Of a stretch of 8,455 nt of DNA, positions 1 to 4,948 are shown in pieces (the first letter of the stretch is position 1; each line of letters opens with the position of its first letter). The translations under genes and the position numbers were made by a program. Source of the stretch: JBHIBD01 sp046758865. Its GTDB lineage: Bacteria > Planctomycetota > Brocadiia > Brocadiales > Bathyanammoxibiaceae. Under the pieces are notes generated by a model. That model did not search any database and was not told the DNA's origin. It saw only the letters and a program-made list of their open reading frames with translations. Where the stretch lies: contig JBHIBD010000080.1 in assembly GCA_046758865.1 (NCBI GenBank), positions 1-8,455 of the forward strand, given 5' to 3'.

Positions 1-212
1 CTAATGTTTGGGAACTCGTTGGTATATGTTTCTTTTGGATTTTCGTATCCTTTCTTGCCTCTGGCGCAATCTCTATCGCTATAGAATGGGTTCGGAATGG
101 ATTTACCTTGGGGCCTCGCCTTTTACACCCTATTATATTTTTTGCATTATTTGCTGCCATACTAGCCGCTACTTTATCCATTGCTTTTCTTGCAGTAGCA
201 GACCGTGATTAG
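1..212 (+). CDS. C-terminal part of a membrane protein (5' end outside window)
   Basis: The third forward frame is open from the window edge to the TAG at 210-212. The first two bases belong to a codon that began outside. The 69 visible residues contain two hydrophobic stretches, about residues 4-26 (starting ELVGICFFWIF) and 43-65 (starting HPIIFFALFAAILA), joined by a short loop with charged residues. They end in AVADRD. This is the pattern of two transmembrane helices at the end of a small integral membrane protein. The stop overlaps the GTG start of the next gene by 8 nt (GTGATTAG), the arrangement expected of translationally coupled genes, and this is the main reason for choosing this frame. 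A competing frame (8-208) gives a Cys/Tyr/Arg-rich product with no sensible pattern. I do not recognise the family. Confidence 0.6.
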   Translation, partial: NVWELVGICFFWIFVSFLASGAISIAIEWVRNGFTLGPRLLHPIIFFALFAAILAATLSIAFLAVADRD

Positions 213-546
213 GATTCTATCAATCGTACTAATAACTATTATCTTAGCTCTAGGCTGTGGCAATTCACAACCAACGGATTTCGAAATTCAAGAGATGCAA
301 CGAGTTGCAGATTTAATCCCAACTACTTACCTTTATAAAGAATTATCCCAAAAGGGGTTCCCTCCCCAATGGTCAAACCCAAGAAAAATGAAAGCCGATT
401 TACTAAAGATAGTTCGAGACCCGAAGTACAAGAAAATAAATATAAAAGACCGCTACATATTTATGGCAGAAGACGCAGTAAATATAATGGTTAATCGCCG
501 AATAAAAGAAATAGAAAATTATAGAGAACCATGGAAAGACTGGTAA
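205..546 (+). CDS. Small predicted lipoprotein, 113 aa, unknown function
   Basis: The product begins with a short hydrophobic signal (residues 4-17) ending in the lipobox LALGC. Cys18 is therefore the likely lipidated first residue after signal peptidase II cleavage. The mature part of about 95 residues is hydrophilic, rich in Lys, Arg, Glu and Ile, and probably largely helical. It has no motif I recognise. The GTG start at 205 overlaps the end of the upstream membrane-protein gene by 8 nt, and its own end overlaps the next lipoprotein start by 16 nt. The three genes therefore form a compact coupled cassette. The region is visibly A/T-richer than lpxB, hisS and aspS, which may indicate a different origin. 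That the protein is a lipoprotein follows from the lipobox; its role is unknown. Confidence 0.7.
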   Translation: MIRILSIVLITIILALGCGNSQPTDFEIQEMQRVADLIPTTYLYKELSQKGFPPQWSNPRKMKADLLKIVRDPKYKKINIKDRYIFMAEDAVNIMVNRRIKEIENYREPWKDW

Positions 547-767
547 TAATCTTATCCATCATTCTTTTATTCCTCGGCTGTGCCTCTGGCCCATCCCAAC
601 CGCCCTATCACGAGCAAATCAACATGATTCTGGCCGACCCTAATATGTTACTAGAAGAAAAGAAGCTGAGAATTATGGTGCTTCAATCCAAAAGAAACCA
701 TAAGGTTGCATCCGATATACGCGGTGCACAGGAAATACAGACAATGTTAAATCTTATGGGGCGTTAA
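531..767 (+). CDS. Small predicted lipoprotein, 78 aa, unknown function
   Basis: This is a second lipoprotein-type ORF. The N-terminus MERLVIILSIILLFLGC has a hydrophobic core followed by the lipobox LFLGC, with Cys17 as the lipidation site. After it come SGPSQPP, a typical flexible linker, and about 55 polar residues that look helical. The ATG at 531 lies inside the end of the preceding lipoprotein gene (16-nt overlap), so translation is probably coupled to it. Tandem small lipoprotein genes behind a membrane-protein gene occur in envelope-assembly operons and, in a different arrangement, in phage lysis (Rz/Rz1) cassettes. Nothing here decides between these and I do not recognise the family. 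The stop at 765-767 overlaps the end of a short convergent minus-strand reading frame. Confidence 0.65.
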   Translation: MERLVIILSIILLFLGCASGPSQPPYHEQINMILADPNMLLEEKKLRIMVLQSKRNHKVASDIRGAQEIQTMLNLMGR

Positions 768-965
768 TCTTTAAACCCAAATGACTTCTTAAAGCCAAAG
801 AAAGATGCGCCCCTTGCTGGTATCCCCAAGAAGCTACCAAGCCCCGCACCAAAAGCTAGTATGTATGGTGTGTCTCGATGCACCTACAGCTATTCTTTAC
901 CCTGCCTCTACAACCGTTCTAAGAACTTTAATCACTCTATAACATGCTCTGATGAAATGATTCAT
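764..965 (-). pseudogene. Possible decayed minus-strand coding fragment
   Basis: Two short minus-strand pieces look protein-like but sit in different frames. The downstream piece runs from a GTG at 883 to a stop at 764-766 (39 residues) and contains PYILAFGAGLGSFLGIP, a Gly-rich hydrophobic segment, followed by a Phe/Lys tail. The upstream piece runs from an ATG at 965 to a stop at 897-899 (22 residues, MNHFIRACYRVIKVLRTVVE and on). Together they could be the frameshifted end of a small membrane protein that once converged on the lipoprotein cassette. Each piece is short enough to occur by chance, and no family is recognised. This is inference from composition only. Confidence 0.2.
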
Positions 966-1007
966 CTTGCGGATAGAGATATGGTCTTATATAATTCCTG
1001 TGGCAGA

Positions 1008-1037
1008 AGTAGGGGCACAACATGTTGTGCCCCTACT
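1008..1037. repeat. Perfect 30-nt palindrome
   Basis: Bases 1008-1022 (AGTAGGGGCACAACA) are the exact reverse complement of 1023-1037, with no spacer. The arms begin with GTAGGGGCA, close to the ends (TGTAGGGACAG) of the repeats at 1071 and 8090, so it may belong to the same repeat family. A terminator is unlikely because no T-tract follows. Confidence 0.85.
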
Positions 1038-1070
1038 ATACCACTAACATGGTAAGGGATTTATCTATCT

Positions 1071-1129
1071 TGTAGGGACAGACCTAAAGGTCTACCGTTC
1101 ACGAACAGGTTTAAAAACCTGTCCCTACA
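1071..1129. repeat. 59-bp compound inverted repeat with TGTAGGGACAG ends
   Basis: Outer arms of 11 bases (1071-1081 and 1119-1129) are exact inverted copies. Inside lie further palindromes: AGACCT-AA-AGGTCT at 1080-1093, GTTC-AC-GAAC at 1097-1106, and ACAGGTTT-AA-AAACCTGT at 1105-1122. The element is flanked on both sides by TCT (1068-1070 and 1130-1132), which could be a 3-bp target duplication or coincidence. Its left half closely matches the element that starts at 8090. The overall form is that of a REP- or MITE-like dispersed element. Confidence 0.75.
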
Positions 1130-1144
1130 TCTGAAAAATGCAAC

Positions 1145-1241
1145 TGGTAGACAACGACCCTTACGGTCGTTGATCATGCATTTCAACGAGGTAAATGCGC
1201 CAGAGGTGCATCAGCCTTTGGCATGACCTCGTTGTCTACCA
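1145..1241. repeat. 97-bp nested inverted repeat
   Basis: Exact 13-base arms TGGTAGACAACGA (1145-1157) and its complement (1229-1241) enclose two smaller hairpins. The first is AACGACC (1153-1159) pairing with GGTCGTT (1165-1171). The second has outer arms CAACGAGGT (1184-1192) and ACCTCGTTG (1226-1234), with an inner stem near 1198-1222 that pairs fully as RNA if G-U pairs are allowed. The ACGA part of the left arm can pair in more than one way, so alternative folds are possible. No open reading frame explains it. Confidence 0.75.
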
Positions 1242-1244
1242 CTA

Positions 1245-1299
1245 TGTCATTCCGTACTCGATACGGAATCTATGGATTCCCGCTCTCGCAGGAATGACA
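1245..1299. repeat. dRS3/REP-like element with ATTCC...GGAAT units
   Basis: The element opens with TGTCATTCC (1245-1253) and closes with its complement GGAATGACA (1291-1299). Between them are a perfect stem ATTCCGTA/TACGGAAT (1249-1256 and 1262-1269) and an imperfect one ATTCCCGC/GCAGGAAT (1276-1283 and 1288-1295). ATTCC...GGAAT palindromes with the TGTCATTCC end and an internal CTATGGATTCC are a widespread type of bacterial intergenic repeat, similar to the neisserial dRS3 unit. An in-frame ATG at 1272 lies inside this repeat, so it is a poor candidate for the start of the following gene. Confidence 0.7.
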
Positions 1300-1334
1300 T
1301 TCAAGGTCTTTGCCGAGAACCCCAAGGTATCATC

Positions 1335-2717
1335 ATGTTCATAAGGACTGTAGAGACCAGAAGCGGCGGGAAGACACACCGTTACCTACGGGTTGTTGAG
1401 AACTACAGGGATGACGGAAAGATAAAGCAGCGTGTGCTGTGGAATCTGGGGAACCTGGAAAAGATAAGGCATAAGCTCCCAGGACTTGCGAAATCCCTGG
1501 GCAATCATTCCGGTGTACCGCTCGTTTCGCTCAGAGAACTGAAGAGCGAAGGGGTGAGGGAGTACGGAAACATGCTCCTTCTGAGAACCTTGTGGAAGGG
1601 ACTTGGGATCGAGGAAATTTTTAGTAGGGACAAGACCGCTGAGAGAATGAGACCCTATATCATGGCCGTCGCCTTTCACCGCCTGCTGAATCCACGTGGT
1701 CTGCCCCCCATCACTGAATGGCTGGACAGGGTCTATCTACCAGAGCTGGAGGGGCCTTCGCGTTCTGGCAGGGCGCGCCTTGCCGGGAGGATTCTCAGGC
1801 TTTTTGAATATCTGGAGAGAGACGGCAAGGGTAGGGGGCTGCGTGTCATATCAAAGACCACCCGGAAAAAGTCGGTACCCTTCTGTTTTATGATCAAGCT
1901 CAAGATGAACGCTCTCGCGGTGCGCGGGAGCCGATTAAGGCAAAAGGAATCGCTGCTGGTGATTCTCACCGCGGGCGGTGTCCCCAGGGCCTACGGTATA
2001 TATGACGGAAAAAGCCCCTTGGCCTTTATGCATGACGTGCTTACCGATGATGGTCTTGTGCGTGGCCTGAAGGGACGCAAGACCGTCTTCGTGGCCAACA
2101 GGTCAACCATCGGTGATGGTGTTACCGATTTATTTAATAGGGAGGGGATTCCCTATATAGTCTTCATCAATAGGTGGAGTAAGAAGGGTGTCAGGAAACC
2201 CCTCTATAAAGTGGGCAGGGGATACGTTGCGCAAAGAATTAAAACCAGTAGAAAGAAAGGGCCTCGGGTCTACATACTCTCCAAAAAGGCCCAAGAATCC
2301 TCTCGGACGAAAAGACACGTTGAGTGTGCACTTAAAACAAATATGACTAACCGTGCATTTCTAGCCAAGGCAGTCAAAGCCCGCAGGGAATGTCTTCATC
2401 TGGAAGAGTTTTTCGGGAATATAACACCACCTGCCGGGGTCTTGTCGAGAGTGGAATATAAAAGGGGATATACTTTTATATGTTTTTTGACCTACCTTCT
2501 TGCAAGGACGCTGGACAGGGGGCTTTCCCAGGCGGGGATGGGCCGTAAGCTCACACCCTTAGGGTTATTGGAGATGTTGAAGGACATTAAGCTGGTGACG
2601 AACGTAGTGTCGGGAAGGAGGCTAAACTACGTAACAAAGATACCCACTCAGACGAGGAGATTGCTGAGGGCCTTTGGTGTAAAAAATCCGAGGACGTTCC
2701 CAACACTTTCCTGGTGA
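1335..2717 (+). CDS. Degenerate IS1634/IS4-type transposase-like protein, 460 aa
   Basis: The N-terminus MFIRTVETRSGGKTHRYLRV, continuing VENYRDDGKIKQRVLWNLGN, matches the usual opening of IS1634-family DDE transposases (a short strand-rich domain ending in a 'LG.L' turn). It is followed by an 'LWK.LGI' helical region. The C-terminal half keeps family features: SLLVILTAGGVP (about residues 207-218), a KTN turn (334-336), LHLEEFF (354-360, the likely third acidic residue), a hydrophobic helix, and a terminal Leu-rich domain. Catalytic positions are damaged. The second Asp, normally in 'VADRG', is Asn255 (VANRS, codon 2097-2099). The first, normally in an 'LLFYD' motif, reads FCFMI in this frame, while LLFYD appears in another frame at 1880-1894. 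I chose ATG 1335 on homology. The in-frame ATG at 1272 adds residues encoded by the upstream repeat. At 460 aa it is shorter than typical family members. Its stop lies only 21 nt before the next gene and no terminal inverted repeats are visible. Transposition activity is unlikely. Confidence 0.75.
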   Translation: MFIRTVETRSGGKTHRYLRVVENYRDDGKIKQRVLWNLGNLEKIRHKLPGLAKSLGNHSGVPLVSLRELKSEGVREYGNMLLLRTLWKGLGIEEIFSRDKTAERMRPYIMAVAFHRLLNPRGLPPITEWLDRVYLPELEGPSRSGRARLAGRILRLFEYLERDGKGRGLRVISKTTRKKSVPFCFMIKLKMNALAVRGSRLRQKESLLVILTAGGVPRAYGIYDGKSPLAFMHDVLTDDGLVRGLKGRKTVFVANRSTIGDGVTDLFNREGIPYIVFINRWSKKGVRKPLYKVGRGYVAQRIKTSRKKGPRVYILSKKAQESSRTKRHVECALKTNMTNRAFLAKAVKARRECLHLEEFFGNITPPAGVLSRVEYKRGYTFICFLTYLLARTLDRGLSQAGMGRKLTPLGLLEMLKDIKLVTNVVSGRRLNYVTKIPTQTRRLLRAFGVKNPRTFPTLSW

Positions 2718-2738
2718 TGGCGGAGCACCGTAACGAAT

Positions 2739-3086
2739 ATGACACCCATAATCCTCGCTTTTTTGGCACTTCTACTTGGTGGGATAGCCTATTTTAACGC
2801 CTGGATTAAGCTTTGCCTCCTCTTCCTGGTGGTATTCTTTTCACTGGACGTCTGGATTTGTTACGGGCTTTTTGTTCCCGGGCACAGCGTAATATTTTGG
2901 GTAATCACTTGCATCCTTGTCCTATGGCCCACCTTCCTTCTAATACTCTTTGGCCTGGATATGAGATACGGGTGGTTCTGTTTTGATATGTCGTACTCTT
3001 GGGCCTTTGTATGGGGTTTCGCCATAATATTGTTTGGTATTAACCTGGTGGGCAGTATTCTGCGTCTTCTCCTGACCAAGACCTAG
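2739..3086 (+). CDS. Small integral membrane protein, 115 aa, four predicted helices
   Basis: Almost the whole product is hydrophobic. Four segments are likely to span the membrane, at about residues 2-19, 23-44, 51-72 and 87-111, with short polar turns such as GLDMRYG. It is rich in Trp, Phe, Leu and Ile. No catalytic motif is visible and I do not recognise the family. The only ATG near the 5' end is at 2739. Ribosome-binding sequence is poor (GGAG at 2722-2725, 13 nt away). The frame is the same as that of the transposase-like gene, whose TGA lies 7 codons upstream. The gene ends 20 nt before the lpxB start, so the two are probably cotranscribed and an envelope role is plausible, though unproven. 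Confidence 0.6.
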   Translation: MTPIILAFLALLLGGIAYFNAWIKLCLLFLVVFFSLDVWICYGLFVPGHSVIFWVITCILVLWPTFLLILFGLDMRYGWFCFDMSYSWAFVWGFAIILFGINLVGSILRLLLTKT

Positions 3087-3094
3087 CCATTTGC

Positions 3095-3103
3095 GGGGGA
3101 AAG
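3095..3103 (+). promoter_or_regulatory. Ribosome-binding site fixing the TTG start of lpxB
   Basis: GGGGGAAAG precedes the TTG at 3107 by a few bases. Translation from this TTG gives (M)ADKKIFISAGDPSGD, the expected LpxB N-terminus, and there is no ATG nearby in frame, so TTG is the likely start. Confidence 0.65.
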
Positions 3104-3106
3104 AAT

Positions 3107-4249
3107 TTGGCCGATAAAAAGATATTTATCAGCGCAGGTGACCCTTCGGGAGATATACATGGTGCCAACCTCATGGCAGAGATATCAAAAAGAGACCCTG
3201 GGGTGAGATTCTACGGGTTGGGAAGACACAGGATGCACGACGCCGGACTCCAATGTATGCATGCCATGGATGACCACGCAATTATGTGGGCAAGCGCCCT
3301 CGTCAAGATACCAACCCTCTGGCAGTTGTACAGGGACTGTAAGCGGTTCTTTGAGGAAGAGAGGCCGCATCTTGCAGTACTGATAGATTACGCCGGGTTT
3401 AATATATACCTTGCCCGCGCGGCCAGCAAACGTGGGGTGCCGGTCATCTACTACGTCTGCCCCCAGCTCTGGGCCCATGGGAGCTGGAGGATAAAGAAAC
3501 TGGGGCGGGTGGTAAAAAAGATGCTCCTTGTCTATCCCTTCGAAGAGGAATTTTACGCCGACTTAGGTGTCCCCTTCAGATATGTGGGCCACCCGCTATT
3601 TGATGAACTTGCAAAAAGGGAGCAAGACAACGCCCTGGTCAACCGCCTCAGGGCTGAGAAAGGAGAGTGTATAATTTCAATCCTCCCTGGGAGCAGGGAA
3701 CAGGAGATAGCGAAGCTCCTGCCCATATTCCTGAGAGCAGCGGAGGATTTGCAGAAAAAACTCCCACAGGCAAATTTTATCATCTCCTGCCACCATGCGA
3801 GAAATGCGGACTTGATAGAAATCATTACGAGCAAGTTTGATTTCCCGGGCGAGATAGTTATTGGCAACCTACCAGAGGTCATTGAGGCATCCACTGTTTG
3901 CCTGACCAGTTCCGGAACGGTGACCTTGGAGGTGGCTGCCCACCTTACACCGATGGTGGTTGCTTATCGTATCACACCATTTGCCTATTTCGTGGCAAAA
4001 CCTTACATAGAGACGCCCTTCCTGTGCCTCGCCAATAAGGTTGCAGAGGAGCACTTAGTCCCAGAGTTACTCATGTACAGGGACGGTCATCGATGGGTAG
4101 CCGATAGAGTCTTGGAGCTGGTACTGGATAAGGACAGAAAGAGCTCTGTCATAGAGGGATTGGCGCGTGTCAAGGCAACCATGGGCGGTACCGGCGCATC
4201 AATGCGTGCAGCCGAAGAGGTCTTGAATATGATAAACAGCGGCGTTTAG
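3107..4249 (+). CDS. lpxB: Lipid-A-disaccharide synthase LpxB, 380 aa
   Basis: LpxB (glycosyltransferase family 19) transfers GlcNAc-type sugar from UDP-2,3-diacylglucosamine onto lipid X, forming the tetra-acyl disaccharide of lipid A at the inner face of the inner membrane. Family motifs appear in order: ISAGDPSGDIHGANLM (8-23), VLIDYAGFN (91-99) carrying the conserved Asp94, IYYVCPQLWAH (114-124), YVGHPLFDEL (159-168), ILPGSREQEI (192-201) of the nucleotide-binding half, and TSSGTVTLEVA (267-277). The length equals the usual family length and the gene looks intact. It starts with TTG behind a good ribosome-binding site and lies 20 nt after a small membrane-protein gene. The other lpx genes are not in the window. 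Its presence indicates an outer membrane with lipid A or a derivative. Identification is firm from the motifs. Confidence 0.95.
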   Translation: MADKKIFISAGDPSGDIHGANLMAEISKRDPGVRFYGLGRHRMHDAGLQCMHAMDDHAIMWASALVKIPTLWQLYRDCKRFFEEERPHLAVLIDYAGFNIYLARAASKRGVPVIYYVCPQLWAHGSWRIKKLGRVVKKMLLVYPFEEEFYADLGVPFRYVGHPLFDELAKREQDNALVNRLRAEKGECIISILPGSREQEIAKLLPIFLRAAEDLQKKLPQANFIISCHHARNADLIEIITSKFDFPGEIVIGNLPEVIEASTVCLTSSGTVTLEVAAHLTPMVVAYRITPFAYFVAKPYIETPFLCLANKVAEEHLVPELLMYRDGHRWVADRVLELVLDKDRKSSVIEGLARVKATMGGTGASMRAAEEVLNMINSGV

Positions 4250-4270
4250 CAGAGAAGGCTGAAATAAGGG

Positions 4271-4299
4271 TTGCGTGTGCTTGAGAGGACGCTTATAAT
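4271..4299 (+). promoter_or_regulatory. Possible sigma-70 promoter upstream of the 64-aa membrane protein
   Basis: A perfect TATAAT (4294-4299) is preceded, with a 17-base spacer, by TTGCGT (4271-4276), which keeps only the TTG of the -35 consensus. It would start transcription around 4306, giving a leader of about 60 nt before the ATG at 4365. The -10 is strong and the -35 weak. Confidence 0.45.
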
Positions 4300-4364
4300 T
4301 AATCTTTGTAAACCTCACCGAATAGGCAGGAATTATTTCAACCCCAACTAAAAGGGACTCAGGC

Positions 4365-4559
4365 ATGCATCAAGGTCTTCAAGCATTCATAGCCGCTGCT
4401 GCTATTACCTTCCTTGTCGGCATATTCTTTGGCATCCAAATCCTCTTTCGCAGGTTTGCGCTTAAAGACCGAACAAAAAAACCTGAGATAAGGGAAACCC
4501 AAGTGGAAGGGGACAAACAGCACCACAAAAAACTTAAGTTAAAAAAGAATGCAGGCTAG
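4365..4559 (+). CDS. Single-helix small membrane protein, 64 aa
   Basis: One hydrophobic helix at about residues 5-29 (AFIAAAAITFLVGIFFGIQI) is followed by FRR and a very basic, polar tail of about 35 residues, rich in Lys, Glu and His and ending LKLKKNAG. By the positive-inside rule the tail should be cytoplasmic. AAGGGA (4352-4357) lies 7 nt before the ATG and a TATAAT promoter candidate lies further upstream, so expression is credible. The stop is only 3 nt from the stop of the convergent minus-strand gene, with no room for a conventional terminator. The family is not recognised. Confidence 0.55.
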   Translation: MHQGLQAFIAAAAITFLVGIFFGIQILFRRFALKDRTKKPEIRETQVEGDKQHHKKLKLKKNAG

Positions 4560-4562
4560 GCC

Positions 4563-4727
4563 TCAATGTGCCCTCCCCTCAATTATCCTTCCTAGATAAA
4601 AAATCGCACCACCCACGATCAAGAAAGTCATTTCCTTCCCCATAGACTCGAGTACTATCCCAAAGTATAAGGCCTCTAGTGCCAGCAGGAGGCCTACAAG
4701 CTGAAATAATCTCCCCATTAACGCCAT
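4563..4727 (-). CDS. Two-helix small membrane protein, 54 aa, minus strand
   Basis: This short minus-strand gene reads MALMGRLFQLVGLLLALEAL (1-20), then YFGIVLESMGKEMTFLIVGG (21-40), ending AIFYLGRIIEGRAH. It has two hydrophobic helices, about residues 6-26 and 34-47, separated by the charged turn ESMGKE. This regular pattern, with Gly/Leu faces and a polar loop, is what a real small membrane protein looks like. AAGGA lies 6 nt upstream of the ATG at 4727, an optimal spacing. An internal ATG (codon 4) is an alternative start. It converges on the 64-aa gene with a 3-nt gap and is divergent from hisS, whose promoter lies about 150-170 bp upstream. The family is not recognised with certainty and the function is unknown. 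The overlapping plus-strand frame at 4679-4867 has no such pattern and was not called. Confidence 0.65.
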   Translation of the reverse strand: MALMGRLFQLVGLLLALEALYFGIVLESMGKEMTFLIVGGAIFYLGRIIEGRAH

Positions 4728-4733
4728 ATCTCA

Positions 4734-4738
4734 TCCTT
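4734..4738 (-). promoter_or_regulatory. Shine-Dalgarno AAGGA of the 54-aa minus-strand gene
   Basis: AAGGA on the minus strand is placed 6 nt before the ATG at 4727. It supports that start over the internal ATG at 4718 and is the main non-composition evidence that the small gene is real. Confidence 0.6.
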
Positions 4739-4843
4739 ACCCACAAATACTACCCCTTAACGCCTCACATCAAGCGGGAGGGGAAGGTAAATCTCAATCA
4801 CTGTTCACCACCTTTGCTTATCTCACAAAATTACAATAAACCG

Positions 4844-4867
4844 TTAGAAATTCCAAGCTGTTTCTAA
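4844..4867. repeat. Short inverted repeat upstream of the hisS promoter
   Basis: TTAGAAA (4844-4850) and TTTCTAA (4861-4867) are exact inverted copies separated by 10 bases, ending 5 bases before the -35 box of hisS. It could be an operator for a dimeric regulator or chance in A/T-rich DNA. No T-tract follows on either strand, so a terminator is not favoured. Confidence 0.3.
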
Positions 4868-4872
4868 AGAGC

Positions 4873-4900
4873 TTGAATCCTTGGCGGCAGTTGTTATAAT
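4873..4900 (+). promoter_or_regulatory. Sigma-70-type promoter of hisS with extended -10
   Basis: TTGAAT (4873-4878) and a perfect TATAAT (4895-4900) are separated by 16 bases, and TG at 4892-4893 gives the extended -10 form TGTTATAAT. The expected start is near 4907, leaving a leader of only about 42 nt before hisS. That is too short for a T-box or similar riboswitch. It probably drives hisS and aspS together. Confidence 0.65.
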
Positions 4901-4948
4901 GACGTTGTATTTATAAGTCTATATATAGAAAAGATTAAACTATACGTC

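Larger units (their letters stand above)
768..1334. other. Non-coding, repeat-rich interval
   Basis: There is no convincing intact gene in these 567 bases. The left part (768-1007) is A/T-rich and holds only the possible minus-strand remnant. The right part (1008-1299) is almost entirely palindromic, made of four separate inverted repeats placed end to end with short spacers, each listed on its own. The segment 1300-1334 leads into the transposase-like gene and contains a weak AAGG (1324-1327) before the ATG at 1335. A plus-strand frame covering 861-1055 crosses the 30-nt palindrome, has no protein-like pattern, and was not called. Confidence 0.6.

Noticed and set aside
8..208. Plus-strand frame of 66 residues at the left edge
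   Set aside because: It starts at TTG and gives a Cys/Tyr/Arg-rich product; the frame ending at 212 gives clean transmembrane helices and couples to the next gene.
205..767. Phage Rz/Rz1 lysis gene pair
   Set aside because: Both small genes encode lipoproteins with only end overlaps; a Rz-type membrane-anchored coiled-coil partner and an embedded Rz1 are not seen.
861..1055. Plus-strand frame of 64 residues in the repeat region
   Set aside because: It crosses the perfect palindrome at 1008-1037, has no ribosome-binding site and has no protein-like composition.
1008..1299. CRISPR array
   Set aside because: The palindromes differ in sequence and length and there are no regular repeats with unique spacers.
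4281..4299. TTGAGA as -35 box for the TATAAT at 4294
   Set aside because: The spacer would be only 7 bases; TTGCGT at 4271 with a 17-base spacer is the workable alternative.
4679..4867. Plus-strand frame of 62 residues before hisS
   Set aside because: It is Pro/Ile/His-rich without pattern and overlaps the better supported minus-strand 54-aa gene.
4901..4948. T-box or other riboswitch in front of hisS
   Set aside because: The predicted leader is only about 42 nt and contains no T-box or specifier-like structure.
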